A DNA stretch of 64,000 nucleotides from Duganella margarita (GCF_009857535.1 NZ_WWCS01000005.1:124001-188000); one strand, 5' to 3'; counted from the first letter of the stretch, positions 35,301 to 44,747 are shown. Notes: generated by a model from the letters alone, not told the origin. Translations and numbers: made by a program.

Positions 35301-35481
35301 TCTCCACCGCTTCCGGCGAGGCGCCCGGGTAATTCACCTCGATGGCGGCGCCGGGAATGCTGATGTTGGGCATGGCTTCCAGCCCCAGGCCGCGGTACGA
35401 GAACAGCCCCAATACCATCAGCGCCACCATCACCATGGTGGCGAACACCGGGTTCTGGATGCTGACTTTAGTGATCCACAT
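32377..35481 (-). CDS. RND multidrug efflux permease (HAE1 type)
   Basis: A 1034-residue inner-membrane proton-driven pump with twelve helices and two large periplasmic loops. The start MWITKVSIQNPVFATMVMVAL, the GLLIDDAIVVRENI block in helix 4 with its paired aspartates, and the second-half GLVTKNAILLVDF are hallmarks of the HAE1 (AcrB-like) group. It lies two bases after the adaptor gene. No outer-membrane channel gene is next to it, so it may share a TolC-like protein encoded elsewhere. Substrates cannot be read from sequence. Confidence 0.96.
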   Translation of the reverse strand: MWITKVSIQNPVFATMVMVALMVLGLFSYRGLGLEAMPNISIPGAAIEVNYPGASPEAVENDITRPIEEAVNTVSGIKTLRANSWEGRAGVYVDFELSTDMDRAMQDLRDKVAQVRPRFPREAKDPFIVRFEGENAQPIAQIGLTASEHSLRDLSTIVDQVVAKRFQGVAGVGQVRTNGMAARQILIQLRPNDLTAQAVGVDEVLNAIQNTNTNLPAGFISYGASERLVRVEGKMKDPRDFNKIIVARRANGPVYLEQVATVEDGAQEELSISRINGQRAVTLDITKVQDANVVEVGRRIQQVAADLKKTLPADIKLEVLNDESLKVQSQLDNVKETIIEGAVLTMVIVFFFLHSWRSTIITGLTLPISVMASFIAMKAFGFTLNFLTLMALSLCIGLLIDDAIVVRENIVRHLGMGKNHRKAAEDGTNEIGLAVMATTFAIVAVFIPVAFMDGIIGRFFLQFGITVAVAVLVSLFVSFTLDPMLSSVWPDPVQDRFKYLPWLGRFMHWLEGGVEWLHVVYGKVLALALRWKKMTLLLAFALFAGSILLVPKIGGEMMPEQDNGWVNFMIKTPVGSSLEYTDNKIHQVEDALKAFPEIASVNAVIGTWDGRNTAQLDMKLLDRKLHKRRTQQQMEAAIRARLSQIAGITLSMGQKPIFIAILGTDEGKLDDVAHRLMDKMRKIKGIADLEYSQEGANPSTNIKINNELASDLGLTTQQIGAALRPFVAGDTTSHFLASDGQNYDVNVQLPKSGRQKVTDLADLSLASSKLGPDGRPIMVPLRQVVEFVPAFSPQVLKRQALQRRVAVYASTEGRPGGDVDSDVKKVMKEIELPAGVRFDVGGNAQSMAESMNSAMVALGIAVIFIYLVLASQFGSFLQPVAIMMSLPLSLIGVLVALLVTGSTLNIFSVIGFIMLMGLVTKNAILLVDFTNHAQKQGQNQYDALMTAGQVRLRPILMTTLAMVFGMLPMAIGMGDGGETQAPMGRAVIGGVLTSTLLTLVVVPVAYTYLDRWGKRCARFFKGNHEEEHVLREVA

Positions 35482-35483
35482 AA

Positions 35484-36731
35484 TCAGCCCTTCGTCGGTT
35501 CGGCGGCCTTGGCCTGGGCCGATGGCGGCGCGTCGCTGCTGCTACCACCAGTTGCGGCCGGCAGCTTGACGGCGGCGCCGGGCTTCAGGTTGTCCAGCCG
35601 CGAGACGATCACGTTGGCGCCTTGCTGCAGGCCTTCGGTCACTTCGGCATAACCTTCATCCTCGTTGCGCAGGCCGATCTTGACCGGCTGCGCCACCAGC
35701 TTGCCCTGTTCTACCTTGTAGACCAGGTGCTTGCCGTCCTTGTCGCTGCGCACGGCGGCCAGCGGCACGATCGGCGCCACGGCGGAGCGGTCGGTGACGA
35801 TGCTGCCCTTGGCGAACATGCCGGCGCGCAGCGCGTTGTCGCCGTTCGGCACGGCGATGTAGACCAGCATGGCGCGCGAGCCGGCTTCGGTAGCCGGATT
35901 GATGCGCGCCACCTTGCCATGGAAGTCGCGCAGGGCGTAGCCTTCGACGCGGAACTTGACGTCCTGGCCGACTTTGATGCGCGGGATTTCCGAGGCCGGC
36001 ACTTGCGCTTCCAGAATCATTTCCGCCAGGTTGACGATGCTGTAGACCGGCATGTCCAGCGCCAGCTTTTCGCCGGCCTGTACGTGGCGCTTGCTGATCA
36101 CGCCATCGATCGGCGCCTTGATCACGCCGTCGTTGAGGGCGATGCGGGCCAGCTCCACCATGGCGCTGGCGGATTTGACCGAGGCGCGCGCCAGGTCGAC
36201 CGAATTCTGGGTCGAGTCGTAGGCGTTTTGCGAGATGTATTTTTGCTTGAGCAGCGCCTGGCTGTTGGTTTCATTCTTGGTGGCCAGCGCCAGCCTGGCC
36301 TGCGCCTCGTCCAGCATGGCCTGCTGCTGTTGCAGGCGCGCGCGCAGGTCGGCCTGGTCGACCCGGGCCAGCACCTGGCCGGCGCGCACCGCCATGCCTT
36401 CCTGCAAAGTGGTCGCTTCCACCACGCCCGACACCTTGGACTTGATGGTGGCCGAGCTCAGGGGCGCCAGCGAGCCGGATAAGGGCAAGCTGACCGCCAA
36501 TGACCGGGCACTGACGGCGGCGACGTCGCCGCTCGACAGTTCGAAGATGTCTTTCTTTTCCTTGGCTGCGGCGGTGGCCGGGGCGGGCGCTGGCGCAGCT
36601 TCCGGCTTGCTGCGCAGGATGGCCCAGCCGCCGCCGGCCAGCGCCACCACGACCAGGATGGCGGCCGGTTTACGCCAGCGCGGGGTACGCGTGGCGGGCT
36701 GGCTTTGTGGGGGTAAAGTTTCTAGTCTCAT
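35484..36731 (-). CDS. RND efflux periplasmic adaptor protein
   Basis: A 415-residue membrane-fusion protein that links the pump to an outer-membrane channel. One N-terminal membrane anchor (about 24-44) is followed by a Pro/Ala-rich stretch. Next come the lipoyl halves around a helical hairpin (VVEATTLQEGMAVRAGQVLARVD and GVIKAPIDGVISKRHVQAGE), a beta-barrel, and a membrane-proximal domain. Its ATG stands four bases after a long inverted repeat (36736-36804), which may limit translation. Confidence 0.95.
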   Translation of the reverse strand: MRLETLPPQSQPATRTPRWRKPAAILVVVALAGGGWAILRSKPEAAPAPAPATAAAKEKKDIFELSSGDVAAVSARSLAVSLPLSGSLAPLSSATIKSKVSGVVEATTLQEGMAVRAGQVLARVDQADLRARLQQQQAMLDEAQARLALATKNETNSQALLKQKYISQNAYDSTQNSVDLARASVKSASAMVELARIALNDGVIKAPIDGVISKRHVQAGEKLALDMPVYSIVNLAEMILEAQVPASEIPRIKVGQDVKFRVEGYALRDFHGKVARINPATEAGSRAMLVYIAVPNGDNALRAGMFAKGSIVTDRSAVAPIVPLAAVRSDKDGKHLVYKVEQGKLVAQPVKIGLRNEDEGYAEVTEGLQQGANVIVSRLDNLKPGAAVKLPAATGGSSSDAPPSAQAKAAEPTKG

Positions 36732-36735
36732 ATCG

Positions 36736-36804
36736 TTTTTCTGGCCTGAAGAGGTTTGCGCACCTTGCCACTTTAGGTAGTTTCAGGGGCAAGGGCCAGA
36801 AAAA
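36736..36804 (-). promoter_or_regulatory. Structured leader of the RND adaptor gene
   Basis: Outer arms TTTTTCTGGCC (36736-36746) and GGCCAGAAAAA (36794-36804) are perfect complements. Inner arms CCTTGCC (36763-36769) and GGCAAGG (36788-36794) stack inside. In the minus-strand message the hairpin ends four bases before the adaptor ATG, over the place of the ribosome site. Confidence 0.5.
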
Positions 36805-36852
36805 TGCGATAAGCCGCGCAAAAGCACGGCTGAAATGCAGAAAACGCGCCAT

Positions 36853-36932
36853 CGTCATTCCCGCAGCAGCGGGAATCCATGTTGCGCCGGCCACGAGGCT
36901 ATGTCTGGATTCCCGCCTGCGCGGGAACGACG
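36853..36932. repeat. Dispersed gene-end repeat, copy 2 (80 bp form)
   Basis: Begins CGTCATTCCCGC and ends GCGGGAACGACG, with internal TCCCGC..GCGGGA palindromes. The 80-bp form has 17 more bases in its centre than copies 1 and 3. It overlaps the 3' end of the convergent-side nuclease-fold gene and supplies that gene's stop codon. Confidence 0.8.
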
Positions 36933-37918
36933 GGGGTGGGGTACAGCCGCAGACTGACCAGCACCTGCCCATGGTCGGAGGCGGCCGGCGTGGCCAGCGC
37001 CAGATGCTCGTTGAGGTAGGTCACCTCGGCGACTTCGCCGATCGCATGGCGCGAGGCCGGATGGAACTCTTCCGACACCAGCACATGGTCGATGGTGGCG
37101 TGGCGGCCGTCGTGGGCAATGGTGTAGCCGCTGTCGCGCCGGCGTTCGCGGCCGGATTGGATCTGGCGGCTGTCGAACAGCTGGCCGTGCAGCTCCTCGC
37201 CCGGTTCGCAGGCGGCGCCGGCGCCCATGACGATGTGCGTGGTGACGGCGTCCACGGTGTCGTTGAAATCGCCGAGCACCACGCGCGGCCGGCGCCGTTC
37301 CTGTTGCTGCTTGTCCATCGCGCTCAGCAGCGAGCGCAGCGCCACCGCCTCGGTGCCGCGCCGGATCAGCGAGCGCAGGTTGGCCTGGGCGTGCAGCATC
37401 GGGTCGTCGCCGGTGTCAACGCTGCTGTAGTCGGGCCGCTTGGACTTCAGGTGGACCACGATGACGTCGACAATCCGTTGGTCCGGCAGCACCACCTGCA
37501 CGTGCAGCGGCGCGCGGGCGAAGCGGTCGGCGTCGCGGTGGCCGTCGGGCAGGGATATGCCATCCGGGAACATGATGTAGGCCTGGGCCGGCGCCGCCAG
37601 CGGCAGGCGCGAAATCAGCGCCAGTTCCGGCGTCATGCGCGGCAGGCCGGTGGCCGGGTCGGGCGGCGGCGTGAAGCCGGTCAGCGTGGCCTCGCGGTAC
37701 TTGCGGCTACGGGCCAGCACGTCGCGCAGCGCGTCGAGCGAGAAAATTTCCTGCAAGCCGATGACGTCGGCGTCCAGCTGGTCCAGCTGCTGCGCGGTCC
37801 AGGCGACTTTCGCTTCATACTCGGCCTCGGTCAGGGGCGCCAGATTGTCGTACAATTTCGCCCCAGGCTGGGAAAGATTGCAAACATTGAAAGTAGCAAA
37901 GCGAATTTCCTGCTGCAT
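36899..37918 (-). CDS. Endonuclease/exonuclease/phosphatase-fold protein
   Basis: A 339-residue protein of the DNase I-like fold. From ATG 37918 it opens MQQEIRFATFNVCNL. It holds the metal-binding Glu of GLQEIFS, VIVVHLKSKRPD, VVLGDFND, and the late catalytic SDH in PAASDHGQVLVS. The family includes nucleases and phosphoesterases; the substrate is unclear, and no signal peptide is seen. The last ten residues (VVPAQAGIQT) are encoded by a dispersed repeat, so the native end was probably nearer RLYPTP. It is divergent from ybaK. Confidence 0.88.
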   Translation of the reverse strand: MQQEIRFATFNVCNLSQPGAKLYDNLAPLTEAEYEAKVAWTAQQLDQLDADVIGLQEIFSLDALRDVLARSRKYREATLTGFTPPPDPATGLPRMTPELALISRLPLAAPAQAYIMFPDGISLPDGHRDADRFARAPLHVQVVLPDQRIVDVIVVHLKSKRPDYSSVDTGDDPMLHAQANLRSLIRRGTEAVALRSLLSAMDKQQQERRRPRVVLGDFNDTVDAVTTHIVMGAGAACEPGEELHGQLFDSRQIQSGRERRRDSGYTIAHDGRHATIDHVLVSEEFHPASRHAIGEVAEVTYLNEHLALATPAASDHGQVLVSLRLYPTPVVPAQAGIQT

Positions 37919-37940
37919 AATGAACAACTCCGATCGCACC

Positions 37941-38432
37941 ATGGCTAAAAAAGAGCATATCTCCGAAACCCCTGCCACTCAACTACTGCGCAAGCACAAG
38001 GTGGCGTTCACCGAGCACCCGTACAACTACGAGGAGCACGGCGGCACCGGTGTGTCCTCGCGCGAACTGGGCGTCGACGAACATCACGTGGTCAAGACGC
38101 TGGTGATGCAAGACGAGGCCGCTAAACCTTTAATTGTGCTGATGCACGGCGATTGCAAGGTCTCCACCAAGAACCTGGCCCGCAACATCGGCTGCAAGTC
38201 CGTCGAACCGTGCAAGCCGGAGGTGGCGTCGCGCCACAGCGGCTACATGATCGGCGGCACTTCGCCGTTCGGCACCAGGAAAACCATGCCGGTGTATGTA
38301 GAGGATAGCATTCTTGCGCTGGAAACGATTTATATCAATGGAGGGCGGCGCGGTTACCTGATCGGCATCGCGCCGCAGGTGCTGACCGAACTGCTCAATG
38401 CCAAGCCGGTGCATTGCGCACTGGCCGAGTAA
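37941..38432 (+). CDS. ybaK: Cys-tRNA(Pro)/aminoacyl-tRNA deacylase, YbaK/EbsC type
   Basis: A 163-residue trans-editing protein that frees cysteine wrongly loaded on tRNA-Pro. The YbaK fold is seen in TPATQLLRKHKVAF, the invariant lysine of HHVVKTLVMQD, and GGTSPFGTRKTMPVYVE. An in-frame ATG at 37920 would add seven residues; neither start has a clear ribosome site. The gene is divergent from the nuclease-fold gene with almost no spacer. Confidence 0.92.
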   Translation: MAKKEHISETPATQLLRKHKVAFTEHPYNYEEHGGTGVSSRELGVDEHHVVKTLVMQDEAAKPLIVLMHGDCKVSTKNLARNIGCKSVEPCKPEVASRHSGYMIGGTSPFGTRKTMPVYVEDSILALETIYINGGRRGYLIGIAPQVLTELLNAKPVHCALAE

Positions 38433-38487
38433 GGTTGTATATTCAGCGGCCCTGCTTATGGGTAAAGAACGATAACTAGAGGAAAAG

Positions 38488-39120
38488 ATGAATACAGTTT
38501 GGATGACCGTGGCCGCCTACCTGATCGGCTCGATCTCATTTGCCGTCGTCAGCAGCAAGTTGTTCGGCCTGGCCGACCCGCGCACCTACGGCTCGAAAAA
38601 TCCCGGCGCCACCAATGTGTTGCGTAGCGGCAATAAGGCAGCCGCCATCGTCACCTTGCTCGGCGACGCCGTCAAAGGCTGGCTGGCGGTGTGGCTGGCG
38701 CTGCATTTCCAGGAACGCCTGAATGTCGGCGACGCCACCATCGCGCTGGTGGCGATTGCCGTGTTCCTCGGCCATCTGTGGCCGGTGTTCTTCCGCTTTG
38801 TCGGCGGCAAAGGCGTGGCGACGGCGGCCGGCGTACTGCTGGGCTTGAATGTCTGGCTGGGCGTCGCCACCTTGGTGACGTGGGCCGTGGTGGCGTTCGC
38901 CTTCCGCTATTCGTCGCTGGCGGCGCTGGTGGCAGCGATTTTCGCGCCGTTTTACTATGGTTTATTGTTTGGCGTGGAGCCGCAGCTGGCCGCCGTGTTC
39001 ATCATGAGCGTGCTGTTGGTATTCCGTCACAGCAAAAATATCTCGAATCTGATCGCCGGCAAGGAAAGCCGCATCGGCAGCAAATCGAAAGGCAAACATG
39101 GCAACTCCCCTCAAAATTGA
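38488..39120 (+). CDS. plsY: Glycerol-3-phosphate acyltransferase PlsY
   Basis: A 210-residue inner-membrane enzyme that moves an acyl group from acyl-phosphate to glycerol 3-phosphate, the first step of phospholipid synthesis. The three PlsY motifs are seen: GSISFAVV near the start, [16 protein letters not shown], and [20 protein letters not shown]. The basic C-terminal tail is cytosolic. GAGGAAAAG precedes the ATG. The stop overlaps the next start by 23 bases. Confidence 0.96.
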   Translation: MNTVWMTVAAYLIGSISFAVVSSKLFGLADPRTYGSKNPGATNVLRSGNKAAAIVTLLGDAVKGWLAVWLALHFQERLNVGDATIALVAIAVFLGHLWPVFFRFVGGKGVATAAGVLLGLNVWLGVATLVTWAVVAFAFRYSSLAALVAAIFAPFYYGLLFGVEPQLAAVFIMSVLLVFRHSKNISNLIAGKESRIGSKSKGKHGNSPQN

Positions 39121-39748
39121 TTTCGTCTCGGACGTCTCGTGCCCATGGTGCGCAATCGGCCTGAGTTCGCTGAACCAGGCGCTGGCCGCCATCGGCGACG
39201 ACGCCGAAGTGCAGATCCACTTCCAGCCGTTCGAGCTGAACGCGGCGATGCCGCCGGAAGGCCAGGACATCACCGAGCACCTGACCGAGAAATACGGTTC
39301 GACGCCGGAGCAGCAGCAACAGGCGCGCGAGATGATCCGTGCACGCGGCGCCGATGTCGGCTTCGACTTTGCGATGGACAAGCGCGCCCGCATCTACAAT
39401 ACCTTCGACGCCCACCGCCTGCTGCACTGGGCCGGGCTGGAAGGCAAGCAGAAAGCGCTGAAGGAAGCGCTGTTCAAGGCCTACTTCACGCAGGGCCTGG
39501 ACCCGAGCGCGCACGAGGTGCTGATCTACGTGGCCGGCGAGGTGGGACTGGACAAGGAAGCGGCGCGCAAGGTGCTGCATTCGAACGAATACGCGGCCGA
39601 GGTGCGCGAGGCGGAGGAATTCTTCCACCGTCACGGCATCAACTCGGTGCCGGCTGTGATCATCAACGAGCGCCACCTGATCTCCGGCGGCCAGCCGGCG
39701 GCGGTGTTTGAAAAAGCGCTGCGCGAGATTATGGCCAAATCGGCATAA
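39098..39748 (+). CDS. DsbA-family (FrnE-like) oxidoreductase, cytosolic
   Basis: A 216-residue thioredoxin-fold protein with an inserted helical domain. The active-site pair is C15-P-W-C18 ([11 protein letters not shown]). The cis-proline region is [19 protein letters not shown]. There is no signal peptide, so it works in the cytosol; the FrnE/2-hydroxychromene isomerase-like group fits the length and layout. It overlaps plsY. Confidence 0.93.
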   Translation: MATPLKIDFVSDVSCPWCAIGLSSLNQALAAIGDDAEVQIHFQPFELNAAMPPEGQDITEHLTEKYGSTPEQQQQAREMIRARGADVGFDFAMDKRARIYNTFDAHRLLHWAGLEGKQKALKEALFKAYFTQGLDPSAHEVLIYVAGEVGLDKEAARKVLHSNEYAAEVREAEEFFHRHGINSVPAVIINERHLISGGQPAAVFEKALREIMAKSA

Positions 39749-39758
39749 AAAGTACCTG

Positions 39759-39785
39759 CCGGGTGGGAGGGAGCGCTCCCACCGG
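39759..39785 (+). terminator. Hairpin terminator after the DsbA-family gene
   Basis: GTGGGAG (39763-39769) pairs with CTCCCAC (39776-39782), extended by CCGG on both sides. TCTTGTTTT follows. Confidence 0.65.
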
Positions 39786-39844
39786 TCTTGTTTTGCTATA
39801 AACTCCTTGGCTAAAGAACACGTCGTTACCACCCAGGGAGGCCC

Positions 39845-40897
39845 ATGCTGGCCGAAGAAAAAGTACACACGCTGATCACCGCCCACTCGCCGGCCGACAA
39901 CTTCCGCCTGGCGGCGCTGCACCGCTATCACATCCTCGATACCCCCGCCTGCGAGGACTTCAGCTTCCTCACCGAGCTGGCGACCAAAGTCTGCGCGGTG
40001 CCATACGCTTTCATTTCGCTGGTGGACGCCGAGCGCGTGTGGATCAAGTCTTGCGCCGGCATGCACATGGGCGAACTGCCGCGCGGCGAGAGCTACTGCT
40101 CGCTGGCGGTGCTGGGCGACGCCGCCACTGAAATTCCCGACCTGCGGCTGGACCCGCGCACCGCCACCATGCGGCTGACCGTCAGCGCGCCGTTCATGCG
40201 CATGTACAGCAGCGTGGCGCTGACGTCGTCCGATGGTTTCGCCATCGGCACCTTGTGCGTGCTGGATACCAAGCCGGGTGGCCTGAACGCCGACCAGCGC
40301 GCCATGCTGGCCAAGCTGGCGCGCCAGGTGATGGCGCTGATCGAACTGCGCGCCAACGAAAAAACGCTGGAGGCGACGGTGCGCGAGCTGGAACTGCTGG
40401 CCACCACCGACGACCTGACCGGCCTGCACAACCGCCGTTCGCTGCTGCACCGCCTGAAGTTTGAAACCGCGCGCGCCAAGCGGTTCCGCGCGCCGCTGTC
40501 GGCGGTGATGATCGATCTCGATCACTTCAAGAAGGTCAACGACGAGCATGGCCATGCGGTGGGCGACCAGGTGTTGACCACTCTGGGCCGGCTGCTGCGC
40601 GATAACGTGCGGGTGATCGACATCCCCGGCCGCTACGGCGGCGAGGAGCTGTGCGTGATCCTGCCGAATACGCCGCTGGACGGCGCCTGCAAGTTTGCCG
40701 AAGCGCTGCGCGCCAAGATCGAGGCGCAGCTGCATTACGCCGGCGCGCGGCCGCTGCACGTCACCGCCAGCCTGGGCGTGGGGTCGTTCGATCACATGGA
40801 AATCGATGATGCGGAAAGCCTGCTGCGGCAGGCCGACACCGCGCTGTATCGCGCCAAGCACGGCGGCCGCAATCGCGTCGAATGCGGCACTACATAA
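39845..40897 (+). CDS. GAF-GGDEF diguanylate cyclase
   Basis: A 350-residue soluble signalling enzyme. The GAF-like domain spans about 15-165 (RYHILDTPACEDFSFLTELA to KPGGLNADQRAMLAKLARQV). The GGDEF domain spans about 185-345, with the active loop RYGGEELCVIL. An inhibitory site RVID stands five residues before the loop, where product c-di-GMP binds. No membrane segment is seen, so the GAF domain should sense a cytosolic signal. GGGAGG precedes the ATG. Confidence 0.95.
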   Translation: MLAEEKVHTLITAHSPADNFRLAALHRYHILDTPACEDFSFLTELATKVCAVPYAFISLVDAERVWIKSCAGMHMGELPRGESYCSLAVLGDAATEIPDLRLDPRTATMRLTVSAPFMRMYSSVALTSSDGFAIGTLCVLDTKPGGLNADQRAMLAKLARQVMALIELRANEKTLEATVRELELLATTDDLTGLHNRRSLLHRLKFETARAKRFRAPLSAVMIDLDHFKKVNDEHGHAVGDQVLTTLGRLLRDNVRVIDIPGRYGGEELCVILPNTPLDGACKFAEALRAKIEAQLHYAGARPLHVTASLGVGSFDHMEIDDAESLLRQADTALYRAKHGGRNRVECGTT

Positions 40898-40909
40898 AGG
40901 AGACTGGTC

Positions 40910-41199
40910 ATGCCTACCGCTAGCTGGAATGGCGTCGTCATCGCGCAGGCGAACGACGACGAGGTTGAAATCGTTGAAAACAATGTCTACTTCCCGCCGT
41001 CGAGCGTGAAGCGCGAGTACCTGCAGGACAGCAGCCACACCTCGCGCTGTCCGTGGAAGGGACTGGCCAGCTACTACTCGCTCAACGTCAACGGCAAGAT
41101 CAACGAAAACGCCGCCTGGTACTACCCGCAGCCGTCCGAGAAGGCGGCGCAGATCAAGGATCACGTGGCGTTCTGGCGCGGCGTCGAGGTGCAGCGCTA

Positions 41200-41200
<1 letters not shown>
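40910..41200 (+). CDS. DUF427-family protein
   Basis: A 96-residue protein. ASWNGVVIAQANDDEVEIVENNVYFP, the TSRCPWKGLASYYS block and AAWYYPQPSEKAAQIKDHVAFW are the DUF427 signature. The family has a small beta fold of unknown biochemical role. The stop TAG shares its G with the GTG start of the next gene, so the two are translationally coupled. Confidence 0.93.
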
Positions 41201-41938
<738 letters not shown>

Positions 41939-41946
<8 letters not shown>

Positions 41947-43153
41947 CATCACCCACAGCATTATCGGATTTGGCGTCGGTGAGGTCGTGCATCGCAGCCT
42001 GCCGATGGAAGCCGATGCGCAGTTGCAGCGCGTGCGCCATCGGCTGCTGCTGGTAGCCAGCGCGCTGGCCAGCAATTTTCCTGATCTGGATTTGTTCCTT
42101 ACGCGGCTGCTGCCGGACCCGCTGGGTTATCTGCTGAATCATCGTGGCCACACGCATACGGTGGCGTGGGCGGTGCCGCAGGCGTTGCTGCTGGCGGCGC
42201 TGTTGTGGCTATGCTGGCCGTCGGCGCGGGCGCTGCTGCGCGCCAGCCGGCCGGCGCGGCTTGGGCTGGCGTTGAGCATAGGTCTCGGCTTTGCGCTGCA
42301 CCTGCTGATGGACTATACCAATTCGTATGGCCTGCATCCGTGGTATCCGCTCGATGCGCGCTGGCTGTATGGCGATATGGTGTTTATCGTCGAGCCGCTG
42401 TTCTGGGCGGCGATTGCGGTGCCGATGGCGCTGATCATGCGCTGGCGCGGCTTGCGCATCGCCGGGCTGGCGCTGCTGGTTGCGGCGCTGGTGGCGTTTG
42501 CCGTCGCTGGCTATCTGGGCTGGCTGTCGCTGGTGGCGCTGCTGGTGATTGGCGTGGTGTGCGGCTGGGCGCAAATACGTTCCGGCCCACAGGGACGCGG
42601 CGGCCTGCTGCTGGCGCTGGGGATCAGCGTTGGCTTTATCGCGCTGCAGGGCGTGGCGTCGCATGTGGGCCGCGCGCAGATTACCGCGGACTTGCAGCGC
42701 ATCGACCCGGCGTCGCGCGTGCTGGATGTGGCGATGACGGCCTTCCCGTCGCAGCCTTTGTGCTGGTCCTACGCCAGCGTGGAGAGCAATCCGGCGGCGG
42801 ACCGCTATCGCTTGCGGCGCGGCGTTGCCAGTATCGCGCCGGACTGGTTGGCGCCATCGGCTTGTCCGGCCGGACTGGTAGAGAAAAAGCCGGCGCAGGT
42901 GCTGGGAGCGGGCGTGCTGCAACACGGTAGTGCGGACGCCAGCCTGTCGCAATTGCGCGCGCTCAAGGCGTCCAGCTGCGAAGCCGATGCGTGGCTGCGC
43001 TTCGGCCGCATGCCGGAATTGGCGAAGGACGCACTCTCCGACTACCGCTTCGCCAGCACGCCGCGTGGCAATTTCTCCACGCTGCACCTTGCGCCAGCGC
43101 CATGCCCCACGGGCGTGCCGTCCTGGGACTATCCTCGCGCCGATTTGTTATAG
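41939..43153 (+). CDS. Membrane-bound metal-dependent hydrolase, YdjM/DUF457-like
   Basis: A 404-residue integral membrane protein. The N-terminal part carries the YdjM-type histidine motifs: MDNITHSIIGFGVGE, FPDLDLF, and NHRGHTHTVAWA. Six or more helices follow to about residue 255. A C-terminal soluble domain of about 150 residues ends it. Related proteins are annotated as metal-dependent hydrolases without a known substrate. It is coupled to the ATPase gene. Confidence 0.85.
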
Positions 43154-43226
43154 CCGTCCTGTCAAGGCGCCTAAAGCAAGATTAAGTGCGTTTGTGCACG
43201 GTTTTAGTGCCCCGCGCGTTGTATCG

Positions 43227-43244
43227 TGTGGTGACTTCACCACA
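43227..43244. promoter_or_regulatory. Perfect dyad, probable enhancer-binding-protein site
   Basis: TGTGGTGA (43227-43234) and TCACCACA (43237-43244) flank two bases. The centre lies about 83 bp before the predicted start of the sigma-54 promoter at 43292, the usual distance for an activator of that class. The dyad does not match the NtrC or NifA consensus. Confidence 0.65.
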
Positions 43245-43291
43245 AAAGCGCCTAAAATCAAGCTGACTAGGCGACTTATTGCCTATTTGGT

Positions 43292-43307
43292 TGGCACAAC
43301 AATTGCA
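43292..43307 (+). promoter_or_regulatory. Sigma-54 (RpoN) promoter
   Basis: TGGCAC-N5-TTGCA is a full match to the -24/-12 consensus, with GG (43293-43294) and GC (43305-43306) ten bases apart. Transcription should begin near 43318, 33 nt before the ATG of the small membrane protein. Confidence 0.88.
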
Positions 43308-43350
43308 TTGCCCTCCAGAAAGGACGATGATCGATTACATGGAGGCTGTT

Positions 43351-43530
43351 ATGAATACCGCAACTGAAAAAGACAAAACCGTAGCCCACGAGTCGCCGGT
43401 CGACGAACACCGTCTGCGCAGCGAGCGCATCGCCGCGCGCGGCGTGAGCCTGAGCAAGGGCAAAGCCAAGTACTTGATTCCGCTGGTCGGCCTGGCCGTA
43501 CTGGCAGGCATGGCGTTCGCGCAGGCTTAA
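43351..43530 (+). CDS. 59-residue single-pass membrane protein under RpoN control
   Basis: A short protein with a charged N-terminal 40 residues ([20 protein letters not shown], then basic SLSKGKAKY). One hydrophobic segment lies at about 43-58 ([16 protein letters not shown]). The ATG at 43351 follows GGAGG by five bases; another in-frame ATG at 43327 is badly placed. The topology suggests an inner-membrane peptide with its N terminus in the cytosol. I know no family for it. It is transcribed alone: its stop overlaps the stop of the convergent tsaD gene. Activation would need sigma-54 and an enhancer-binding ATPase not encoded here. Confidence 0.75.
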   Translation: MNTATEKDKTVAHESPVDEHRLRSERIAARGVSLSKGKAKYLIPLVGLAVLAGMAFAQA

Positions 43531-44567
43531 ACTACTTTCAGCTCGTCGAGCGGCCAGCGCGGCCGCACGTTGAACGAGTAATCCTTCTTGGCCGCGTCTG
43601 GATTGATCATCAAGCGGCGCGCGCCGGCGAAGGCGATCATGGCGCCGTTATCGGTGCAGAATTCCAGCTCAGGGTAATAGACCTTGAATTTCTTCTTGGC
43701 CGCCGCCGCGTTCAGCGAGGCGCGCAGTTGCGTATTGGCGCCGACGCCGCCGGCAATCACCAGCCGCTTCAGGCCGGTGTGTTTGAGCGCCGACACGCAT
43801 TTGGCCGTCAATACTTCCACAATCGCATCGACGAAACCACGGGCGATATTGGCCTTGTCCTGCTCGCAGATGTTGGCGACGACTTTCTGTTCGTGGTTCT
43901 TCACCACCGTCAGCACTGCCGTTTTCAGGCCGGAGAAGCTGAAGTTGAAATCCTTGGTGTGCATCATCGGACGCGGCAGCTTGTAGGCTGTCGGATCGCC
44001 AAACTCGGCCAGGCGCGAAATCGCCGGCCCACCCGGATAACCCAGGCCCAGCAGCTTGGCCGACTTGTCGAAGGCCTCGCCGGCAGCATCGTCCAGCGTC
44101 TCGCCCAGCAGCGTGTACTGGCCGACGCCGTCCACCCGCATCAGCTGCGTATGGCCGCCCGACACCAGCAGCGCGATGAACGGGAATTCCGGCGGCTCCG
44201 TGGCCAGCAGCGGCGACAGCAGATGGCCTTCCAGGTGGTGCACGCCCAGCACGGGCTTGTCCAGCGCCAGGCCGAGGCTGCATGCCACGGACGAGCCGAC
44301 CAGCAGCGCGCCGGCCAGACCGGGGCCCTGGGTATAGGCGATGGCGTCGATGTCGTCCAGCGTCTTGCCGGCGCCGGCCAGCGTCTGCGTCAGCAGCGGG
44401 ATGGCGCGGCGGATGTGGTCGCGCGAGGCGAGTTCCGGCACTACGCCGCCGTATTCTTCGTGCATGGCGACCTGCGAGTGCAGGGCGTGGGACAGCAGGC
44501 CGTGTTGCGTGTCATACAACGCCAGGCCGGTTTCGTCACAGGAAGATTCAACGCCAAGAACGATCAT
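43527..44567 (-). CDS. tsaD: tRNA N6-adenosine threonylcarbamoyltransferase
   Basis: A 346-residue ASKHA-fold enzyme that transfers threonylcarbamoyl to A37 of ANN-reading tRNAs, with TsaB and the TsaE encoded at 14474. Hallmarks are [12 protein letters not shown], the metal-binding [12 protein letters not shown], and [13 protein letters not shown]. The length is normal. Confidence 0.97.
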   Translation of the reverse strand: MIVLGVESSCDETGLALYDTQHGLLSHALHSQVAMHEEYGGVVPELASRDHIRRAIPLLTQTLAGAGKTLDDIDAIAYTQGPGLAGALLVGSSVACSLGLALDKPVLGVHHLEGHLLSPLLATEPPEFPFIALLVSGGHTQLMRVDGVGQYTLLGETLDDAAGEAFDKSAKLLGLGYPGGPAISRLAEFGDPTAYKLPRPMMHTKDFNFSFSGLKTAVLTVVKNHEQKVVANICEQDKANIARGFVDAIVEVLTAKCVSALKHTGLKRLVIAGGVGANTQLRASLNAAAAKKKFKVYYPELEFCTDNGAMIAFAGARRLMINPDAAKKDYSFNVRPRWPLDELKVV

Positions 44568-44747
44568 GGAAGCAGCACAAGTCTAAAGGGGAATCCGCCA
44601 TTGTAAAGGAAAGTGCGTGCAAGCATGCACCAGCACTGCGCCGCACCGCACTGGCCGGGTGCGGAATTTTGCCAAATGGACAGAAATTCGGGCATTTTTC
44701 CGTGGCATCGCTTTTGCTTATAAAGTAGGCAAAGCGTAGGAGGAACC

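Noticed and set aside
32674..35652. A 992-codon open frame on the plus strand
   Set aside because: It lies wholly antisense to the RND permease gene and has the His/Gln/Arg-rich composition of a shadow frame. No domain or ribosome site is seen.
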